Shown: piece by piece, positions 28,310 to 36,551 of the stretch | How the letters are laid out: each line of letters opens with the position of its first letter | Numbering within the stretch: the stretch's first letter is position 1 | Origin: Rhodophyticola porphyridii | GTDB lineage: Bacteria > Pseudomonadota > Alphaproteobacteria > Rhodobacterales > Rhodobacteraceae | Length of the DNA stretch: 64,000 nucleotides | Assembly: GCF_003688285.1 (NCBI RefSeq) | Contig: NZ_RCNT01000001.1 | Span: 434,001-498,000, forward strand | Direction: 5' to 3' | Notes under the pieces: model-generated | Told to the model about the DNA's origin: nothing | The model's input: only the letters and a program-made list of their open reading frames with translations | The model's database searches: none | Made by a program: the position numbers and the translations under genes

Positions 28310-28965
28310 GCGACCGGGGCCTGCTGTCGTTTGGCGGGGCCAGCCCGGGCCGGGCGGCCCGTGGCCTCGTCCTGGCGCATGGGCGCGGCGGCTCCGCGGC
28401 CGACATTCTGGAGCTGGGCGCGGCGCTTGGTCTGCCCGATGTCGCGCTGGCGGCGCCCGATGCCAGGGGACAGAGCTGGTGGCCCACGTCGTTTCTGGCG
28501 CCGCATACGCAGATGGCCCCCTATCTGGAGGCCGGATTGCATGCGCTGGACCGGGCGGTGGAGGCGCTGGTAGAGGGCGGCCTGGAGCGGGACCGCATCG
28601 CGGTCGCGGGCTTCAGCCAGGGGGCTTGTCTGGCGCTGGAATACGGGGCGCGCAGCGCCGGTCTGGGGGCGGTCATCGGCCTGTCCGGCGGGCTGGTGGG
28701 CACGGGCGATGCCGGTGGTGGCGCGGTAAATGCGCTATACGGGTATGCGCCCAAGCTTTTCGACTATGACAACCGGCTGGAGGGCACCCCCGTCGTGATC
28801 GCGGTCCATGCGCGCGACCCGCATATCCCGCTGGCACGCGCCGAAGAAAGCGCCGGGGTGTTCCGGGCCATGGGTGCGGAGGTGGAGCTTCTGGTCACGC
28901 CCGGCGAGGGGCACGGGATAACCGGCGACGGTCTGGCGGCCATGCGCCGCTTGCTGAACCGCTAA
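28306..28965 (+). CDS. Phospholipase/carboxylesterase-type alpha/beta hydrolase (MhqD-like)
   Basis: A 219-residue alpha/beta-hydrolase. The nucleophile elbow is GFSQGACLAL (Ser ~105), the acid loop is ARDPHIPLARAEES, and the catalytic His lies in TPGEGHGITGD (~201). GRGGSAADILELGAALG is the conserved N-terminal oxyanion segment. Together with the overlapping VOC dioxygenase it resembles the MhqO/MhqD quinone-stress pair. The exact ester substrate is unknown. Confidence 0.9.
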   Translation: MSDRGLLSFGGASPGRAARGLVLAHGRGGSAADILELGAALGLPDVALAAPDARGQSWWPTSFLAPHTQMAPYLEAGLHALDRAVEALVEGGLERDRIAVAGFSQGACLALEYGARSAGLGAVIGLSGGLVGTGDAGGGAVNALYGYAPKLFDYDNRLEGTPVVIAVHARDPHIPLARAEESAGVFRAMGAEVELLVTPGEGHGITGDGLAAMRRLLNR

Positions 28966-28988
28966 CGGGTTTTCCTTCCCCGGGAGGG

Positions 28989-30536
28989 TCAGCGGAACCA
29001 GTGGTTCCATCCGGCATGGTAGAGCGGCACCAGCGGATGACCCTGAATGGAGTTGACCTCCGCCTGCAGGCGTGCGGTGTCGAGGCCGAAGACCCGGGCG
29101 GACTGCCAGACCCCGGGCGTGAGGAAACGCAGATTTGCGGGCAGGAACGGCGCGCGATCGGTCAGGCCCATGGGACCGGCGATGACGAAGCCCCAATCGC
29201 CGAAGCTGGGCACATAGACGTGATAGGGCAGCGTGGCGAGCCCCGCACCGGGAGCTTGCGGGTTGCGGGTGGCCGCCAGCGTCGCCTCGATCGTCCAGAA
29301 GGCTTGCCGCGCAAATGTGGGCGAGCCGGCCTGCGTCACGAAAAGCCCCCGCGCGGAGAGGCGCTCCACCAGCATGGCGTAAAACTCGATCGAGTAAAGC
29401 TTTGATACTGCGATTGTTTTCGGATCCGGCAGGTCGGCGATGACCACATCGTATATGGCGGTGTCCTCGGCGACGAAGGCCCAGGCATCGGCGTTGATGA
29501 CGGTCACGCGCGGATCGTTGAACGCGTTGCCGTTGAGCGGGATCAGGGCCGGATTTGTCGCGAACAGATCCGTCACCCGCGGGTCCAGATCCACCAGCGT
29601 CACGGTCTCCACATCGTCATGGCGCAGCACCTCGCGAAGCGCCATGCCGTCGCCACCGCCGAGGATCAGCACATCGGACCGCCGCGGGGCGAGGCCCATG
29701 GCCGGATGGACCAGCGCTTCGTGGTAGCGGTGTTCGTCAAGCGTGTCGAACTGGATCGACTGGTCGAGAAAGAGCCGGATCCGCTCGTCGAAGCGGGTGA
29801 TGGTGATGGCCTGATACGGGGTCTGTTCGGAGAGGATGACCTCGTCTTCGAAGAGCCGCGCATCGATTGCGGAGACGAGCCGGTCGCTGGAGACGAGGCC
29901 GATAAGGGCGAGCCCCAGAAACCCGGCCCAGGGCAGCCAGAGGCCGCTGCCCAGCCGGTCGCGGAAAAGCCAAAGGGAAAACCCCGCCACCAACAGGTTC
30001 AGCACGCCGAAGGCGAGGCTGGCCGCGATCAGGGAAAGGTTGGGGATGATCAGAAGCGGAAATGCGAGGCTGGCGGCAAGCGCGCCGATATAATCCGCGG
30101 TCAGCACGTTTTCGAAGCGGAACTCGGCGGCCCCGATCTGTTTCAGCACTCGGGTGATCAAGGGGATTTCCATCCCCGACAGCACGCCGATGATGATCAG
30201 CAGCCCGTAAAGCGGCAAGCCGACGCTGCCCGACCAGGCATAGGCGAAGAACAGGATCGGCCCGGAGGCGCCGCCGAAGACGCCCAGGGCGATCTGCGCC
30301 CGCACGAACCCGCCAAGGGCATCGCCGACAAAGCGCGACAAATAGGCCCCCAGGCCCATCGCGGACAGGAATACGCCGATCACGAAGGAAAACTGCCGGA
30401 TCGAATCCCCGATCAGATAGCTGGAGATCGTGGCCGCGATCAGCTCGTAGATCAGGCCCGCGACGGCAACCACGAAGGTGGCCGCCAGAAGCCAGGCGAC
30501 CTTGGGCGTGACCTCGGACGGTGAGGAGGCGGTCAA
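28989..30536 (-). CDS. Membrane-anchored spermidine-synthase-like aminopropyltransferase
   Basis: A 515-residue protein. The N-terminal ~210 residues are hydrophobic with about seven transmembrane segments (WLLAATFVVAVAGLIYELIA; FSFVIGVFLSAMGLGAYL; LYGLLIIIGVLSGMEIPLI). The C-terminal half is an SpeE-type Rossmann domain with VLILGGGDGMALREVLRH (GGGDG ~290), TLVDLDPRVTDLF and VIADLPDPKT, the catalytic-aspartate region. It should transfer an aminopropyl or related group from decarboxylated SAM to an unknown acceptor. The frame has no ATG near its start, so TTG 30536-30534, overlapping the DUF350 stop, is chosen. Last gene of the DUF4178-DUF350 operon. Confidence 0.88.
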   Translation of the reverse strand: MTASSPSEVTPKVAWLLAATFVVAVAGLIYELIAATISSYLIGDSIRQFSFVIGVFLSAMGLGAYLSRFVGDALGGFVRAQIALGVFGGASGPILFFAYAWSGSVGLPLYGLLIIIGVLSGMEIPLITRVLKQIGAAEFRFENVLTADYIGALAASLAFPLLIIPNLSLIAASLAFGVLNLLVAGFSLWLFRDRLGSGLWLPWAGFLGLALIGLVSSDRLVSAIDARLFEDEVILSEQTPYQAITITRFDERIRLFLDQSIQFDTLDEHRYHEALVHPAMGLAPRRSDVLILGGGDGMALREVLRHDDVETVTLVDLDPRVTDLFATNPALIPLNGNAFNDPRVTVINADAWAFVAEDTAIYDVVIADLPDPKTIAVSKLYSIEFYAMLVERLSARGLFVTQAGSPTFARQAFWTIEATLAATRNPQAPGAGLATLPYHVYVPSFGDWGFVIAGPMGLTDRAPFLPANLRFLTPGVWQSARVFGLDTARLQAEVNSIQGHPLVPLYHAGWNHWFR

Positions 30537-30757
30537 GACAGGATGACGGCGGCGATGATGATCGAGATCGAGATGAAGACCGCGCTGATCAGCACGGCCA
30601 GGGCGGTGTTCTGATCCTCTTCGATCTCCTTGACGATCGAGAAGGGGGTCATCAGATCGAGCACTTTCCACGCGATCCACAACAGGACCAGCCCGATGCC
30701 GGTGTAAAACAGCGTGGAGACGAATTCGGCCAGAACGATCAGCTCAAACGGGTTCAT
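30533..30757 (-). CDS. DUF350 membrane protein
   Basis: A 74-residue inner-membrane protein with two hydrophobic stretches, FVSTLFYTGIGLVLLWIAWKVLDLM and ALAVLISAVFISISIIIAAVIL, joined by a charged loop SIVKEIEEDQNT. This is the DUF350 half-unit pattern (YjfL-like). Longer frames start upstream, but ATG 30757 has GGAGC just before it and matches the family start. Its stop overlaps the TTG of the aminopropyltransferase, implying tight coupling. DUF350 is known from comparative genomics to travel with polyamine-type enzymes. Confidence 0.9.
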   Translation of the reverse strand: MNPFELIVLAEFVSTLFYTGIGLVLLWIAWKVLDLMTPFSIVKEIEEDQNTALAVLISAVFISISIIIAAVILS

Positions 30758-30776
30758 GGGGCGGGCTCCTTTTGGG

Positions 30777-30947
30777 TCATTTGATACGGCCGAGCGAATT
30801 GTAGCCACCGCCCGGGCTGCCAGCGCGGATCGAGGCTGCGGTGGCGATATCCCGGCTTTCGCGGCCGATGCCGTAGTAGGACAGATAGCCCGCGCCCAGA
30901 AGGGCGAGGCTACAGCCGACCAGTATGACGACGCGAAACGGGGTCAT
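30777..30947 (-). CDS. Unannotated 56-residue membrane peptide in the DUF4178-DUF350 operon
   Basis: A 57-codon frame from ATG 30947 to TGA 30779-30777. The product starts MTPFRVVILVGCSLALLGAGY, one transmembrane segment with a cysteine that could be a lipobox (VGCS), then a short glycine/serine-rich tail ending GGGYNSLGRIK. GGCCCGCC precedes the ATG. It fills the exact gap between DUF4178 (stop 30960) and DUF350, so it is probably a genuine operon member. No family is recognised. Confidence 0.65.
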   Translation of the reverse strand: MTPFRVVILVGCSLALLGAGYLSYYGIGRESRDIATAASIRAGSPGGGYNSLGRIK

Positions 30948-30959
30948 GGGCGGGCCTTT

Positions 30960-32255
30960 CTAATCTTCATCGGTCCAGTCCGAGCCGGACCAGCGTCGTT
31001 TTTCGTACAATGCGTAGCGGCCTTGCAGCGCGAGGGCGCCCAGAAGGAACAGGACCGTCATGGCCCCCATCCAGAGAGAGGTCGTCACCTTCTGTCGCAC
31101 CGATATGGTGACATAGGAGAGCGGGCTATGGTTGCCCTGCCAGCTTTCCGCCTCCTCCAGATCCAGCGTGATCCGATGCACACCGGTGTCCGTGGGCCGG
31201 AAGAGATAGTGTGCGCGGCGCGAGCCTTCGGACCATCGCTCCCCACCGTCGGTGCCGGAGTAATACTGCGCCGCGCGCAGGCCCTCGACCACGGGCTCGC
31301 CCGCTGCATTCAGGATCTCGGTCGAGAACAGCGCATAGGCGTTGCTGACATCGGTTTGCAGATCCACGCGAACCAGCTGATCCGCCGAGGTGAGCGTGAA
31401 GTCGTAGGTTTGCGGCAGATCGCGGACCGGCACCCGGTCGACGTTCAGCACCCTGTCGCCGGGCAGGATCCAAAGGGCCAGGGTCAGCAAAAGCGCGACG
31501 GCGGCAAACCCAAGCAGCGCGAGGCGCAGGAAGCCTTCGTCCTTCAACGGTTTGAAAGGGGTCAGAGGATGCGGTTCCGTCACGCGGATTGTGGCCGGAT
31601 CGATGCCAAGTTGGGCGCAGATCCGTTCGGTCGGGATCAGGATCGAGCGTTCGACCTCGCGTTCGTTCCGGCTGAAGGAATAGCTCAGCATCGCCTCTCT
31701 GGACATCAGCGTGACGGCGGTCTTGCTCTCCCCCAGCTCGGGGAGCCAGTTGAACTCCCCTTCCATGAAATCGATGCGCGCCGTGCTGGTCTCGTAATAG
31801 CGGTAATGACCGTCGTTCAGCCTGGCGCGGGGCGGGCTTTCGGCGCGTTCCACCTGCGCGGCGCCTATCCACATGGGCGAGGGCAGGTCGCGCAGCTTGC
31901 GCGTGAAGACAAAGGCGCCGCTTTCATAGCTCAGCCATGCATAGCCATGGGTGGGCGAAAAAAGCTGATGCTCGGTCCAGCGCCAGGTTTCGCCGCGATA
32001 GGTCTCGATCATCCCGAGCGTGCCGATGACGGTGAAATCCGCGCCTTCGATGGTGGCCGTCATGCCGATATTCACCGGGCTGAACGGGTGGTCCCGTTTT
32101 CCGATGGAGGTCAGGATCCTGTACTTGTCCTGCGCGTCGAGAACCGCGCCGCAATAGCCGCAGACATGGGTCCGCACGCGGCCCCCGCCCAGCACGCCGA
32201 GGCCCGCGCCGCATTGCGTGCAATTGATCGAGGATAGATCGGCGGCGCGGGTCAT
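30960..32255 (-). CDS. DUF4178 protein with zinc ribbon and two membrane spans
   Basis: A 431-residue protein. An N-terminal zinc ribbon (CTQCGAGLG...CGYCGAVLD, residues ~11-36) leads into a DUF4178 beta domain (RDHPFSPVNIGMTATIEGADFTVIGTLGMIE...WRWTEHQLFSPTHGYAWLSYESG). It then has one membrane helix (ALLGFAAVALLLTLALWIL), a ~130-residue probable periplasmic domain, and a second helix (LWMGAMTVLFLLGALALQG). The first four bases overlap the upstream DUF4178 gene. Function is unknown; the architecture suggests a membrane adaptor. Confidence 0.85.
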   Translation of the reverse strand: MTRAADLSSINCTQCGAGLGVLGGGRVRTHVCGYCGAVLDAQDKYRILTSIGKRDHPFSPVNIGMTATIEGADFTVIGTLGMIETYRGETWRWTEHQLFSPTHGYAWLSYESGAFVFTRKLRDLPSPMWIGAAQVERAESPPRARLNDGHYRYYETSTARIDFMEGEFNWLPELGESKTAVTLMSREAMLSYSFSRNEREVERSILIPTERICAQLGIDPATIRVTEPHPLTPFKPLKDEGFLRLALLGFAAVALLLTLALWILPGDRVLNVDRVPVRDLPQTYDFTLTSADQLVRVDLQTDVSNAYALFSTEILNAAGEPVVEGLRAAQYYSGTDGGERWSEGSRRAHYLFRPTDTGVHRITLDLEEAESWQGNHSPLSYVTISVRQKVTTSLWMGAMTVLFLLGALALQGRYALYEKRRWSGSDWTDED

Positions 32256-32875
32256 GTCGCGCGGTCCGGTTTCAGATCGAACGGGTCGAGCCAGCGACCC
32301 CTGTACCATGCGCGGACACCGGCCCAGAACTCGCCGGAGATAAGCGCGCCGTCGTCGCCGGTGGCGTTCACGAAATTGTGCCGCTCTCCGATTTCCATGA
32401 CTTCGGGGAACTCCCCGCGAATGGCAACGCAGGCGGCGGAGTCGGCCTCCGTCACGGTGTAGGTGTTGCCCTCCACCCGGAAGCTGGCGCCAAGCGGGGG
32501 CGCCTCGTTCCATTTCGGAGCCTGTCCCTCCGGCAGCGCGGTCTGGAGGATCACGTCCCCCTCATCTATGCTGATCCATGCGCCATTGCCGCTGCCGTCG
32601 AGGGCCCAAAGCTCATCCCACCAGCCGCGCCCGTAATCGAACCGGGCATGGCCCACCATCCGGTAGACATGCCGCCCGACGCGCAGCTTGTCTCCAAGGG
32701 CGAGCAGCATCGGGACCTCATGCATTTCGCCATGGTTGCCGATCGGGGCCAGCGCATCGGCCTGCCGGAACAGTGTGGTGCCGCAGGAGGGGCAATCGAA
32801 CATCCGCGTCGATTTTTGCAGGCGGGCGAAGCTATTGCCGCAGTTCGGGCAGGAAAGATGGCCTTTGGGCGTCAT
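32252..32875 (-). CDS. DUF4178 zinc-ribbon protein, soluble
   Basis: A 207-residue protein with two CxxC pairs at the N-terminus (CPNCGNSF, CPSCGTTLF) forming a zinc ribbon, then two DUF4178-like beta units (MLLALGDKLRVGRHVYRMVGHARFDYGRGWWDELWAL and PLGASFRVEGNTYTVTEAD). There is no membrane segment. It is the first gene of the tight five-gene set that ends in the aminopropyltransferase. An aminotransferase gene lies 84 bases upstream in the same direction. Confidence 0.85.
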   Translation of the reverse strand: MTPKGHLSCPNCGNSFARLQKSTRMFDCPSCGTTLFRQADALAPIGNHGEMHEVPMLLALGDKLRVGRHVYRMVGHARFDYGRGWWDELWALDGSGNGAWISIDEGDVILQTALPEGQAPKWNEAPPLGASFRVEGNTYTVTEADSAACVAIRGEFPEVMEIGERHNFVNATGDDGALISGEFWAGVRAWYRGRWLDPFDLKPDRAT

Positions 32876-32959
32876 GAAAAGATATCAGAAAATCGGGTCA
32901 TGTGATGCCGAACTGGTACCTCGTGCGGGGGGTGCGGGGCAATGAAAAGCGTGGCACCT

Positions 32960-34330
32960 CTAGCCCAGGACCTCGGCCACCGCCTCGGTCGTGGCCGTTA
33001 TCACGGTATCGGCCTCCTCCCGCGTCAAGCAGAGCGGCGGGGCGAAGCCGATGATGTCGCCCTGCGGCATCGCCCGCGCGATCACGCCGCGCCGGCCCAT
33101 GGCGGCCACGATCTGCGGTGTGATCTTGCGGTCGGGGTCGAAATAGGTGCGGCTGTCTCGGTCGGCGATCAGTTCCACCGCCGTCAGCATGCCTTCGCCG
33201 CGGATATCGCCCACATGGGCGTGATCGCCAAGTGCTGCCTGCATCTGCGCGGTGAGATAGGGCCCCACGGTGGCCGCATTCTCGACAAGGCCAAGGCTGT
33301 CGATGAGCTTGAGATTGGCAACGCCTGCCGCGGCGCCGATGGGATGGGCCGAATAGGTCCAGCCATGGCCGATGGGCCCGTTTTCGTCCGTGCCCTGTTC
33401 CAGCACCTTCCAGACCTTTTCCGATACGATCGAGCCCGACAGCGGCGCATAGGCGGAGGTCAGCCCCTTGGCGATGGTCATGATATCGGGGGTCAGCCCA
33501 TAGGCGGGGCTGGCGAACATATGGCCCAGACGGCCAAACCCGGTGATCACCTCGTCCGCGATAAGCAGAATATCGTGCTTTTCCAGGATAGGCGTGATCG
33601 CCTCCCAATAACCTTCGGGCGGGGGGACGATGCCGCCGGTGCCAAGCATGGGTTCGGCGATGAAAGCAGCGATGGTGTCCGCGCCCTCGGTGTCGATCAG
33701 CTGTTCCAGATCGGCGGCGCATTGCGCGGAAAACAGGGGCTCCGACATCTCCCGGGTGTCGCGACGATAATAATAGGGGCTGGTGGTGTGCCGCACCATG
33801 TCGAGCGGCAGATCGAATTTCCTGTGGAACAGATTCAGCCCGGTGAGCGAGCCGCTCATCAGCCCTGAGCCGTGATAGGCGCGCCAGCGGCTGATGATCT
33901 TCTTCTTTCGGGGCAGCCCGCGGATGTTGTTGTAGTACCAGACCAGTTTTACGTTGGTTTCATTCGCGTCGGACCCGCCCTGACCGAAATAGACCTTGGA
34001 CATGTGATCGGGCGCGCGGTCCATCACCATCTTGGAAAGGGTCACCGATGCTTCGGTGCCGTGGCCCATATAGGCGTGATAATAGGCCAGCTCACGCGCC
34101 TGTTCGGCAATCGCATCGGCGATTTCGGTGCGGCCATACCCCACGTTCACGCAATACAGTCCGGCAAAGGCATCGAGCAGGCGGCTGCCGTCGCGGTCGG
34201 TGATGTAGCAGCCTTCGCCGCCGATTATGATCCGGCCCTGCACCTCGCCGCGCGCATGTTGCGCCAGATGGGTGGAGGGGTGGAGGAAACTGTCGCGGTC
34301 CCATTGGGACAGTTGATCATTGGTCAGCAT
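32960..34330 (-). CDS. Class III PLP aminotransferase (putrescine/polyamine- or omega-amino-type)
   Basis: A 456-residue fold-type I aminotransferase. Glycine-rich and PLP-contact motifs are GQGGSDANETNVKLVWYY, IADEVITGFGRLG and the lysine site TIAKGLTSAY. It is in the subgroup that includes SpuC-like putrescine-pyruvate and taurine/beta-alanine-type enzymes; the exact amine is not readable. The C-terminus (FAPPLCLTREEADTVI) is complete. Its position before the DUF4178-DUF350-aminopropyltransferase set makes a polyamine-related substrate attractive, but co-transcription across the 84-base gap is unproven. Confidence 0.92.
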   Translation of the reverse strand: MLTNDQLSQWDRDSFLHPSTHLAQHARGEVQGRIIIGGEGCYITDRDGSRLLDAFAGLYCVNVGYGRTEIADAIAEQARELAYYHAYMGHGTEASVTLSKMVMDRAPDHMSKVYFGQGGSDANETNVKLVWYYNNIRGLPRKKKIISRWRAYHGSGLMSGSLTGLNLFHRKFDLPLDMVRHTTSPYYYRRDTREMSEPLFSAQCAADLEQLIDTEGADTIAAFIAEPMLGTGGIVPPPEGYWEAITPILEKHDILLIADEVITGFGRLGHMFASPAYGLTPDIMTIAKGLTSAYAPLSGSIVSEKVWKVLEQGTDENGPIGHGWTYSAHPIGAAAGVANLKLIDSLGLVENAATVGPYLTAQMQAALGDHAHVGDIRGEGMLTAVELIADRDSRTYFDPDRKITPQIVAAMGRRGVIARAMPQGDIIGFAPPLCLTREEADTVITATTEAVAEVLG

Positions 34331-34662
34331 GTCGGGCCCCTTTGTCTCGATGTCCGCAGTCTAGCGGAGAACGCCGCAGGTCGTGCAAGCACAATCTATC
34401 GCAAATGTCTGCGGCGGGGCGTCCCGCTGGTCCGGCCGTCTGTGCGGGAGCGGGCATGCCGTCTGCCGGTCCGCGCCTCTGTTGCCAGAATGCACCGCTT
34501 TTGTTAACCAGTTGTTAATAAACTGCTGATCGTGTGCGCCTTTCGTTGCCACTGCCAACGGGTCGGGCGTAGTTCCCTGGACACTGACCAGACGCTGCAG
34601 AACGCAGGCCCTGAATGGCGGGCAAAGCCCGGTCATCCACCCGGAACGGGACACGTAAAACC
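34331..34662. other. Divergent intergenic region with a CtrA box
   Basis: About 330 bases between the aminotransferase and the 101-residue hypothetical. It is GC-rich except for an AT-rich core at 34495-34530 that contains the CtrA-type site. No gene is visible on either strand. The aminotransferase promoter must also lie here. Confidence 0.6.
34504..34518. promoter_or_regulatory. Perfect CtrA-type site (TTAA-N7-TTAA)
   Basis: TTAACCAGTTGTTAA at 34504-34518 matches the full TTAA-N7-TTAA consensus of the alphaproteobacterial cell-cycle and gene-transfer-agent regulator CtrA. It lies 145 bases before the start of the small gene at 34663 and about 174 bases before the aminotransferase start on the other strand. 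Confidence 0.7.
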
Positions 34663-34968
34663 ATGACTTCCGACGATCCCGATACGCTGCTGGAAGCCGT
34701 ATTGGAAATACTGATGAGACTTCCGAAAAGTCCTGAACAGGTGCTGTCGCAGATCGCCGCGGATCACGCGGATCTGCGCACGCTGCGCGTGATCCGGGTC
34801 CTGCTTGAGGCCGATGCGATGATCACCGCGACCTTCAATGGCGGCGCCGATCAGCGGGGCGATGCGCGGCTGGCCCGGGCGGTGGCCGTGCATCTGGCGA
34901 AACTGGCCGATCTGGCCGAAGAGATGCGGCCGGGCGCGCCTGTCCTGTTGCGCGATCTGGCACTCTAG
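34663..34968 (+). CDS. Small helical protein, unknown
   Basis: A 101-residue soluble protein predicted all-helical: LLEAVLEILMRLPKSPEQVLSQIAADHADLRTLRVIRVLLEADA then RGDARLARAVAVHLAKLADLAEEMRPG. It lacks cysteines and signals, and no domain is recognised. The ATG at 34663 follows ACACGTAAAACC; an in-frame extension to 34615 is less likely. The perfect CtrA site upstream suggests control by CtrA. It precedes the RecD-like helicase gene by 56 bases and may be co-transcribed with it. Confidence 0.65.
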   Translation: MTSDDPDTLLEAVLEILMRLPKSPEQVLSQIAADHADLRTLRVIRVLLEADAMITATFNGGADQRGDARLARAVAVHLAKLADLAEEMRPGAPVLLRDLAL

Positions 34969-35024
34969 GCCCACGCGCGGTTTGGCCGTGGCACTTGGGC
35001 GGGGGCCGGGCTAGGGTCGCGCCC

Positions 35025-36551
35025 ATGACGCGCCCCGCTGTTTCCTTTTCCGACGATCAGGCCTCCGCCTACGATGCGATTGCCGAGATGCTGCGCGCCG
35101 CCGGCGTGGATCTGGACCGCGATACCCTGACGCCGATGGCGGAGGGCAAATCCGCGGTGATGGCCGTGATCGGCAAGGCCGGCAGCGGCAAGACCCTGTT
35201 GCTGGCCCATCTGGTGGATGCGCTGGTCAGCGCGGGCGTGGATCTGGTGTCGGGCGATTGGGAAGGCCGCCGCCGCAAGGACCGGCGCACCGTCGCGATT
35301 CTGGCCCCCACCAACAAGGCGGCAAGCGTGTTGCGGACGCGGGGTGTGCCTGCGACGACGATCCACCGCATCCTTTACACGCCCGTCTATGACCCGGAAT
35401 ACGAGAAAGTCGCCGAATGGCTGGCCGGTCAGGGCGAGCGGCCCGAGATCGAAGCGCTGAGCGATACGGCCCTGGACCGGGCCAAGGTGGTGTATGACGC
35501 CCATAAATCGGTGCCGGCTGCCTTGGCCGCGGCGGGGCTGCGCGGGTCTGATTTCATCACCGGCTGGAAGCGGCGTGAAGACCCGCTGGATATCGGGCTG
35601 GTCGATGAAAGCTCGATGCTGGATCAGAAGCAGTTCGAGGATTTGCAGGAGATCTTTCCCACCCTCGTTCTGTTCGGCGATCCCGCGCAGCTAGCCCCGG
35701 TCGGCCAGTCGGGCGCGATGGTGTTCGATCAGCTGAAAGGCCCCCGCAAGCAGGAACTGGCCCGGGTCCACCGGCAGGAAGCGGACAACCCGATCCTTGA
35801 TCTGGCCCATGCCCTGGGCGACCCCTCGCTCCGCTTCGAGCAGTTCGAGCGGATGATCGAGGAGGCGGCGCGGGCGGATGACCGGATTGTCGTCGCCCCG
35901 CGCGCCGACAGCGATCTGATGGCGCGCAGTCCGGTGCTGGTCTGGCGCAATGCGACCCGCATTCGCCTGATCCGCGCGTTCCGCATGGCCCATGGCGCGC
36001 CCGAAGATGCGCTTCTGCCGGGGGAACCGTTGATCTGCGACGGGATCGAATTGCCGATCAAGCATCGGAAGAAACGGATCGACCTTGAGGCGCGGGGCCT
36101 GATCAAGGGCGCGCAGGTGGTCTATATCGGGCCCGGCAACAAGCCGGGATTTTCGCGGCTGCATGTGGTGGGCGCAGAAAGCCCGCGCCTGTCGGCGGCC
36201 TCCATCGTGAAGATCGAAAAGCCGGGGGAGGAGGAGCCCTTCATCCCCTTCGCTGCGCGGATGGGCGCCACATTTCTGCATGGGGCGGCGGTGACGACCC
36301 ACAAGGCGCAGGGCAGCCAGTGGGAAACCGTGCAGGTTTTCGCGCCCGATCTTTACGCCGCCGCGCGCGCCGGGCGGGAAGAGGCCGGGCAGGCGCTGTG
36401 GAAGCGGCTGGCCTATGTGGCGATCACCCGCGCCGAGGAGCGGCTGATCTGGGTCACCCGCTACATGCTGTCGAAACCGCAAGCGGTTCTGGGTGTTGAC
36501 GATCTGGAGGTGCCGGTGGAACCGCTGGCCCTGCACGTGGAGGAGACATGA
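35025..36551 (+). CDS. RecD2-like superfamily 1 DNA helicase
   Basis: A 508-residue SF1B helicase. Walker A GKAGSGKTLLL (~residue 49), the Q-like start FSDDQASAYDAI, motif Ia PTNKAASVLR, motif II VDESSMLD, motif III FGDPAQLAPV, motif V TTHKAQGSQWETV and motif VI LAYVAITRAEERLIW are all present. This is the short RecD2/exonuclease V alpha-like form without a long N-terminal extension. It could act in repair, recombination or competence-related DNA handling. ATG 35025 is preferred over upstream ATG 34995. It overlaps the next gene by four bases (ATGA). Confidence 0.9.
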   Translation: MTRPAVSFSDDQASAYDAIAEMLRAAGVDLDRDTLTPMAEGKSAVMAVIGKAGSGKTLLLAHLVDALVSAGVDLVSGDWEGRRRKDRRTVAILAPTNKAASVLRTRGVPATTIHRILYTPVYDPEYEKVAEWLAGQGERPEIEALSDTALDRAKVVYDAHKSVPAALAAAGLRGSDFITGWKRREDPLDIGLVDESSMLDQKQFEDLQEIFPTLVLFGDPAQLAPVGQSGAMVFDQLKGPRKQELARVHRQEADNPILDLAHALGDPSLRFEQFERMIEEAARADDRIVVAPRADSDLMARSPVLVWRNATRIRLIRAFRMAHGAPEDALLPGEPLICDGIELPIKHRKKRIDLEARGLIKGAQVVYIGPGNKPGFSRLHVVGAESPRLSAASIVKIEKPGEEEPFIPFAARMGATFLHGAAVTTHKAQGSQWETVQVFAPDLYAAARAGREEAGQALWKRLAYVAITRAEERLIWVTRYMLSKPQAVLGVDDLEVPVEPLALHVEET

